Source of the DNA: Pseudoalteromonas sp. S16_S37
Lineage (GTDB): Bacteria; Pseudomonadota; Gammaproteobacteria; Enterobacterales; Alteromonadaceae
DNA length: 64,000 nt
Direction of reading: 5' to 3'
Assembly (NCBI RefSeq): GCF_014694405.1
Contig: NZ_JAAUWV010000016.1
Coordinates: forward strand, 1 to 64,000
Shown: piece after piece, positions 61,273 through 64,000 of the stretch
Layout: each line of letters begins with the position of its first letter
Numbering within the stretch: the first letter of the stretch is position 1
The notes under the pieces: model-generated
The model's database searches: none
The model's input: only the letters and a program-made list of their open reading frames with translations
What the model was told of the DNA's origin: nothing
Program-made: the position numbers and the translations under genes

Positions 61273-64000
61273 TTAGAAGGTGTAATCAGCTTGAAGGTAG
61301 AAAGTACGACCGTATGGGTCAGCATAACGCGGATCGTAACCAACTTGGTGACCAGCTTCTCCGTTTAACGTTAAAGGTGGCTCTCTGTCAAGTAGGTTCT
61401 TGATACCAAACGTGAAGTTAGCGTTATCACCATATGCATATGACATGCGGTAGTCAACAGTAAAGTACACCGGAACCTCTAACTGAATAAAGTCACCATT
61501 AACTTTATTTTTGATAGTTTCCGCAGCTTCATAAATAGTATAGTGCGTGCTTGCAACTTCGTCAGTATAACCACTACGTGCTTTCACGTTTAGGTCATGA
61601 GTGAAATCACCATGAGTCAACGAGTTGTTGATGTTAATTATGTTACGAAATGCAACCTGAGCATCAGGACCAACTTTACCTAGGCTTGAATCCCAAACAT
61701 TATCTTCACCAACTCGTAAGCTTTCAGACTCGATTAAGTAAGTACCCGCAATCGCAGTCTTCAACGTACCAAATGACAATTCATTTGTTAAGTCAATGCT
61801 CCAGTCAATACCAGTAGTGGTTGATTTACCCACGTTTTGAGCCGCTTGGACAATTGCAAGTACGTCTCTGTTACGACCTTGATCAAATTTTGTAGTGAAA
61901 AGGTGATTATAAGTCTCTGGGTTTTGGAAGATTTGGTTCTCGGTTAAACGTTTAACCTCATTTTCCATATCAATGTTCCAGTAGTCTACTGACACACTTG
62001 TGCCTGAGTCACCAGCCCATACAAAACCAAATGTGTATTGCTCAGACGTTTCAGGTTTCAACTCAGGGTTACCTTCACGATATACGGTATACTGAAGTTT
62101 ATCTGAAAGACATGCTGATCTTAGAGGATGATTATCTGATAATGGACAATCATACGGAGTACCCGTTACGCCAAACTCGATACGAGGTGCTGCAATTTGA
62201 CGCATGGTTGCCATTTTGAAACCAGTACCCATTGAAGCGCGAAGCAATAGCTCATCAGTAGGGCGGTAAGATAAACTTATCTTATAAGTTGTATCATTTT
62301 CGCTGCCGTTAACTGTTTTGTTACCTGTACGCAGTGAATCGGTGATCTCACCAATGCTGTCATAACGAACAGAACCTGTTAGTTCTAAGTTTTCCATTAC
62401 AGGAACTATCAATTCGGCAAACGCGCCATAGTTATCACGGTCAAGATCAAACTCTGGAGTTGCTTCTTCGTATAGGATAACTTCGTTTCGGTTACCTTCA
62501 CCAATAGCGACAGAGTACTCTGATGTACGGTAATCCACACCAAGACCTAGATATACACTACCTGCATCTAGATCTGCAATTGCGCCAGACAATTTAGCTT
62601 CGAATGAGGTCATTGACGTTTCAGTCTTTTCCCAAAGACCGTTGAACATAGAGGCTGCAACTGAAGTTTTCTCTTCGTTTGTCAGATCTTCAGGTGCTTT
62701 GAATACATCAATTGCACCAGAGTTCAGTAGCGCTAAAATTTCTTTTTGAAGAGGGAAACCAGTAACACGAGTTTCATTACTTTCAGAATCGCCGCGAGTT
62801 ACCGCAACATCGTAAGACCATTCAGAAATTTCACCACGGATACCAGCAGTAATCTGAGTTGTTGTTGTATCATACTCTGTTGTACGATTACCGCCAGGAA
62901 GTATACGCCATGACGCGCTGATACCTACCATGTCGTCTTTAACATTTTGCGGCAAATGAGGCATAACGTATTTTTGTGCAAGCGCCGAATCTGCAGTCAA
63001 AGGAATAGACGTCGGATAAGGGGCGATACGGGTCGTCATTTGGAATTTTGACCAAGAAGCATTAGCATACGCTTCCGCCATGTCATTTACGGTTGCAACA
63101 CCTTGGACAAAGAAATTATCACGTTCTGTCTCAGGTTGGATTTCAATCGTACTTGAATAGTCAAATTGACAAGAACGCTCACCAGATGGTGCGCTAGTAA
63201 CGTGACATTTGCCGTTTTCCATCTTATACGGGTTGAAAGAGTAGGTCTTAGTCTTGACGTTACCCTTTGGATCAAGTTGCAAGTCACCATTTTCGTCACG
63301 AAGTTGGTATTCAACGTTCGCATTACCTGGAATAGCACTTGCTGAACCTGCAACGGCAACAAATTTTTGGCCTGCATGCTCAAAGTTGATAAAGCCTGAT
63401 TTAGCAAAATCACGATCTGCTCCAACTAACACATCTTGCTGGTCATGGCTGTATGCCGCTGTGATATTGAAACCATCAGAACCTAGATCACCAAATCCTG
63501 TTGTGATCGAAATCGTTGAGCTAGAAGTATCTTTCGGCTTGTCGTAACGCGCACTGATAGTCGTGTTTTGCACGTCATTTTTAAGGATAAAGTTAACAAC
63601 ACCCGCGATAGCATCAGAACCGTATAGTGCAGACGCACCATCTTTTAGGATTTCTACGCGTTTGATAGCTGATAGAGGAATAGAGTTCAGGTCGATTGTG
63701 CCGCCAGAATCAGCCGAAACCATACGACGACCGTTCAGAAGTACAAGCGTGTACTCAGAACCTAAGTTTCTAAGTGAAGCAGTTTGAATACCACCGCCGC
63801 TACCCCCCACAGATTCACCAGCAGCAGTGAAACCCTGCATTGATGGTAAATTAGCGATTAGATCTGGAACGCTTGTTACACCTGATTTTGCGATAGCTGA
63901 AGCATCGATTACATCTATTGGCAGTGCACCTTCTAAGTCAGTTCTTTTGATTGAAGAACCTGTAACTTCGATACGTTCTACTTTCTCTCCACCTTCTGCC
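61273..64000 (-). CDS. TonB-dependent receptor, N-terminus beyond the window
   Basis: The visible part is about 908 codons and is open to the right edge of the window; the methionine at 63838-63840 is internal. From the edge it reads AEGGEKVERIEVTGSSIKRT, a TonB-box and plug start, then SVPDLIANLPSMQGF, VLLNGRRMVSADSG and VEILKDGASALYGSDAIAGV, and a long barrel ending FYLQADYTF. It belongs to the large marine/Xanthomonas-type receptors that often carry oligosaccharides or peptides. The ligand is unknown. It ends at a strong terminator. Confidence 0.92.
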   Translation of the reverse strand, partial: AEGGEKVERIEVTGSSIKRTDLEGALPIDVIDASAIAKSGVTSVPDLIANLPSMQGFTAAGESVGGSGGGIQTASLRNLGSEYTLVLLNGRRMVSADSGGTIDLNSIPLSAIKRVEILKDGASALYGSDAIAGVVNFILKNDVQNTTISARYDKPKDTSSSTISITTGFGDLGSDGFNITAAYSHDQQDVLVGADRDFAKSGFINFEHAGQKFVAVAGSASAIPGNANVEYQLRDENGDLQLDPKGNVKTKTYSFNPYKMENGKCHVTSAPSGERSCQFDYSSTIEIQPETERDNFFVQGVATVNDMAEAYANASWSKFQMTTRIAPYPTSIPLTADSALAQKYVMPHLPQNVKDDMVGISASWRILPGGNRTTEYDTTTTQITAGIRGEISEWSYDVAVTRGDSESNETRVTGFPLQKEILALLNSGAIDVFKAPEDLTNEEKTSVAASMFNGLWEKTETSMTSFEAKLSGAIADLDAGSVYLGLGVDYRTSEYSVAIGEGNRNEVILYEEATPEFDLDRDNYGAFAELIVPVMENLELTGSVRYDSIGEITDSLRTGNKTVNGSENDTTYKISLSYRPTDELLLRASMGTGFKMATMRQIAAPRIEFGVTGTPYDCPLSDNHPLRSACLSDKLQYTVYREGNPELKPETSEQYTFGFVWAGDSGTSVSVDYWNIDMENEVKRLTENQIFQNPETYNHLFTTKFDQGRNRDVLAIVQAAQNVGKSTTTGIDWSIDLTNELSFGTLKTAIAGTYLIESESLRVGEDNVWDSSLGKVGPDAQVAFRNIININNSLTHGDFTHDLNVKARSGYTDEVASTHYTIYEAAETIKNKVNGDFIQLEVPVYFTVDYRMSYAYGDNANFTFGIKNLLDREPPLTLNGEAGHQVGYDPRYADPYGRTFYLQADYTF

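Noticed and set aside
63838-63840. methionine as the start of the last TonB receptor
   Set aside because: The frame stays open to the window edge and encodes a typical TonB-box and plug start upstream, so this methionine is internal.

Overview
This window is a stretch of gammaproteobacterial chromosome, most likely from a marine member of the Alteromonadales close to Pseudoalteromonas. The evidence is the moderate to low GC content, three TonB-dependent receptors in 64 kb, the gene order bamD / rluD-pgeF-clpB, the gene order ribF-ileS-lspA-fkpB-ispH beside minor pilin genes, and protein sequences close to E. coli GlnB, PpiC, BaeR and S20. I see no insertion sequence, prophage, CRISPR array, tRNA or rRNA. 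The species call is inference.

Layout. Bases 1-350 hold no gene but carry a palindromic element that looks like a dispersed repeat. Bases 351-6063 are housekeeping: clpB (with a sigma32-like promoter), pgeF, rluD, divergent bamD, and glnB. Bases 6192-14681 form a type IV pilus minor-pilin locus: two GspH-type pilins on the plus strand converge on pilV-pilW-pilX-pilY1-pilE on the minus strand, preceded by a FimS/AlgR-like LytS-LytTR two-component pair. Bases 14700-22640 are the conserved ispH-fkpB-lspA-ileS-ribF-murJ block, with rpsT divergent from murJ.

Bases 22700-28354 hold a stand-alone receiver protein, two small unknown proteins, smrA, an unlisted 45-residue secreted or membrane peptide, a GhrA-like dehydrogenase, an OlsF-like bifunctional lipid acyltransferase and an anchored thioredoxin. 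Bases 28465-41413 carry two TonB receptors, ppiC, grxA, deaD, an iron alcohol dehydrogenase, a chemoreceptor, a small flavin-type oxidase and a phosphatase-lipid kinase fusion. Bases 41495-49776 carry a racemase-GST pair with a divergent LysR, a di-haem peroxidase with a BaeSR-like sensor pair, a second LysR and an SDR.

Bases 50297-52829 hold the most unusual unit: a GNAT acyltransferase fused to a C39-type cysteine peptidase, translationally coupled to a RimK-like ATP-grasp ligase with its own N-terminal domain. This is a plausible pathway for making or modifying a small peptide. Next come two overlapping histidine kinases without an output regulator, a zinc-less sirtuin with an EamA exporter whose leader has interlocking inverted repeats, a small outer-membrane barrel and a truncated TonB receptor running off the right edge.

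How the genes work together. The strongest regulatory inference is that the LytS/LytTR pair drives the adjacent pilin operon: two LytTR-consensus direct repeats lie between the regulator's stop codon and pilV. Other control signals read from the sequence are a possible Pho box before olsF, an LTTR box before the LysR/GST pair, paired promoters and a long-range inverted repeat before rpsT, and a leader dyad before deaD.
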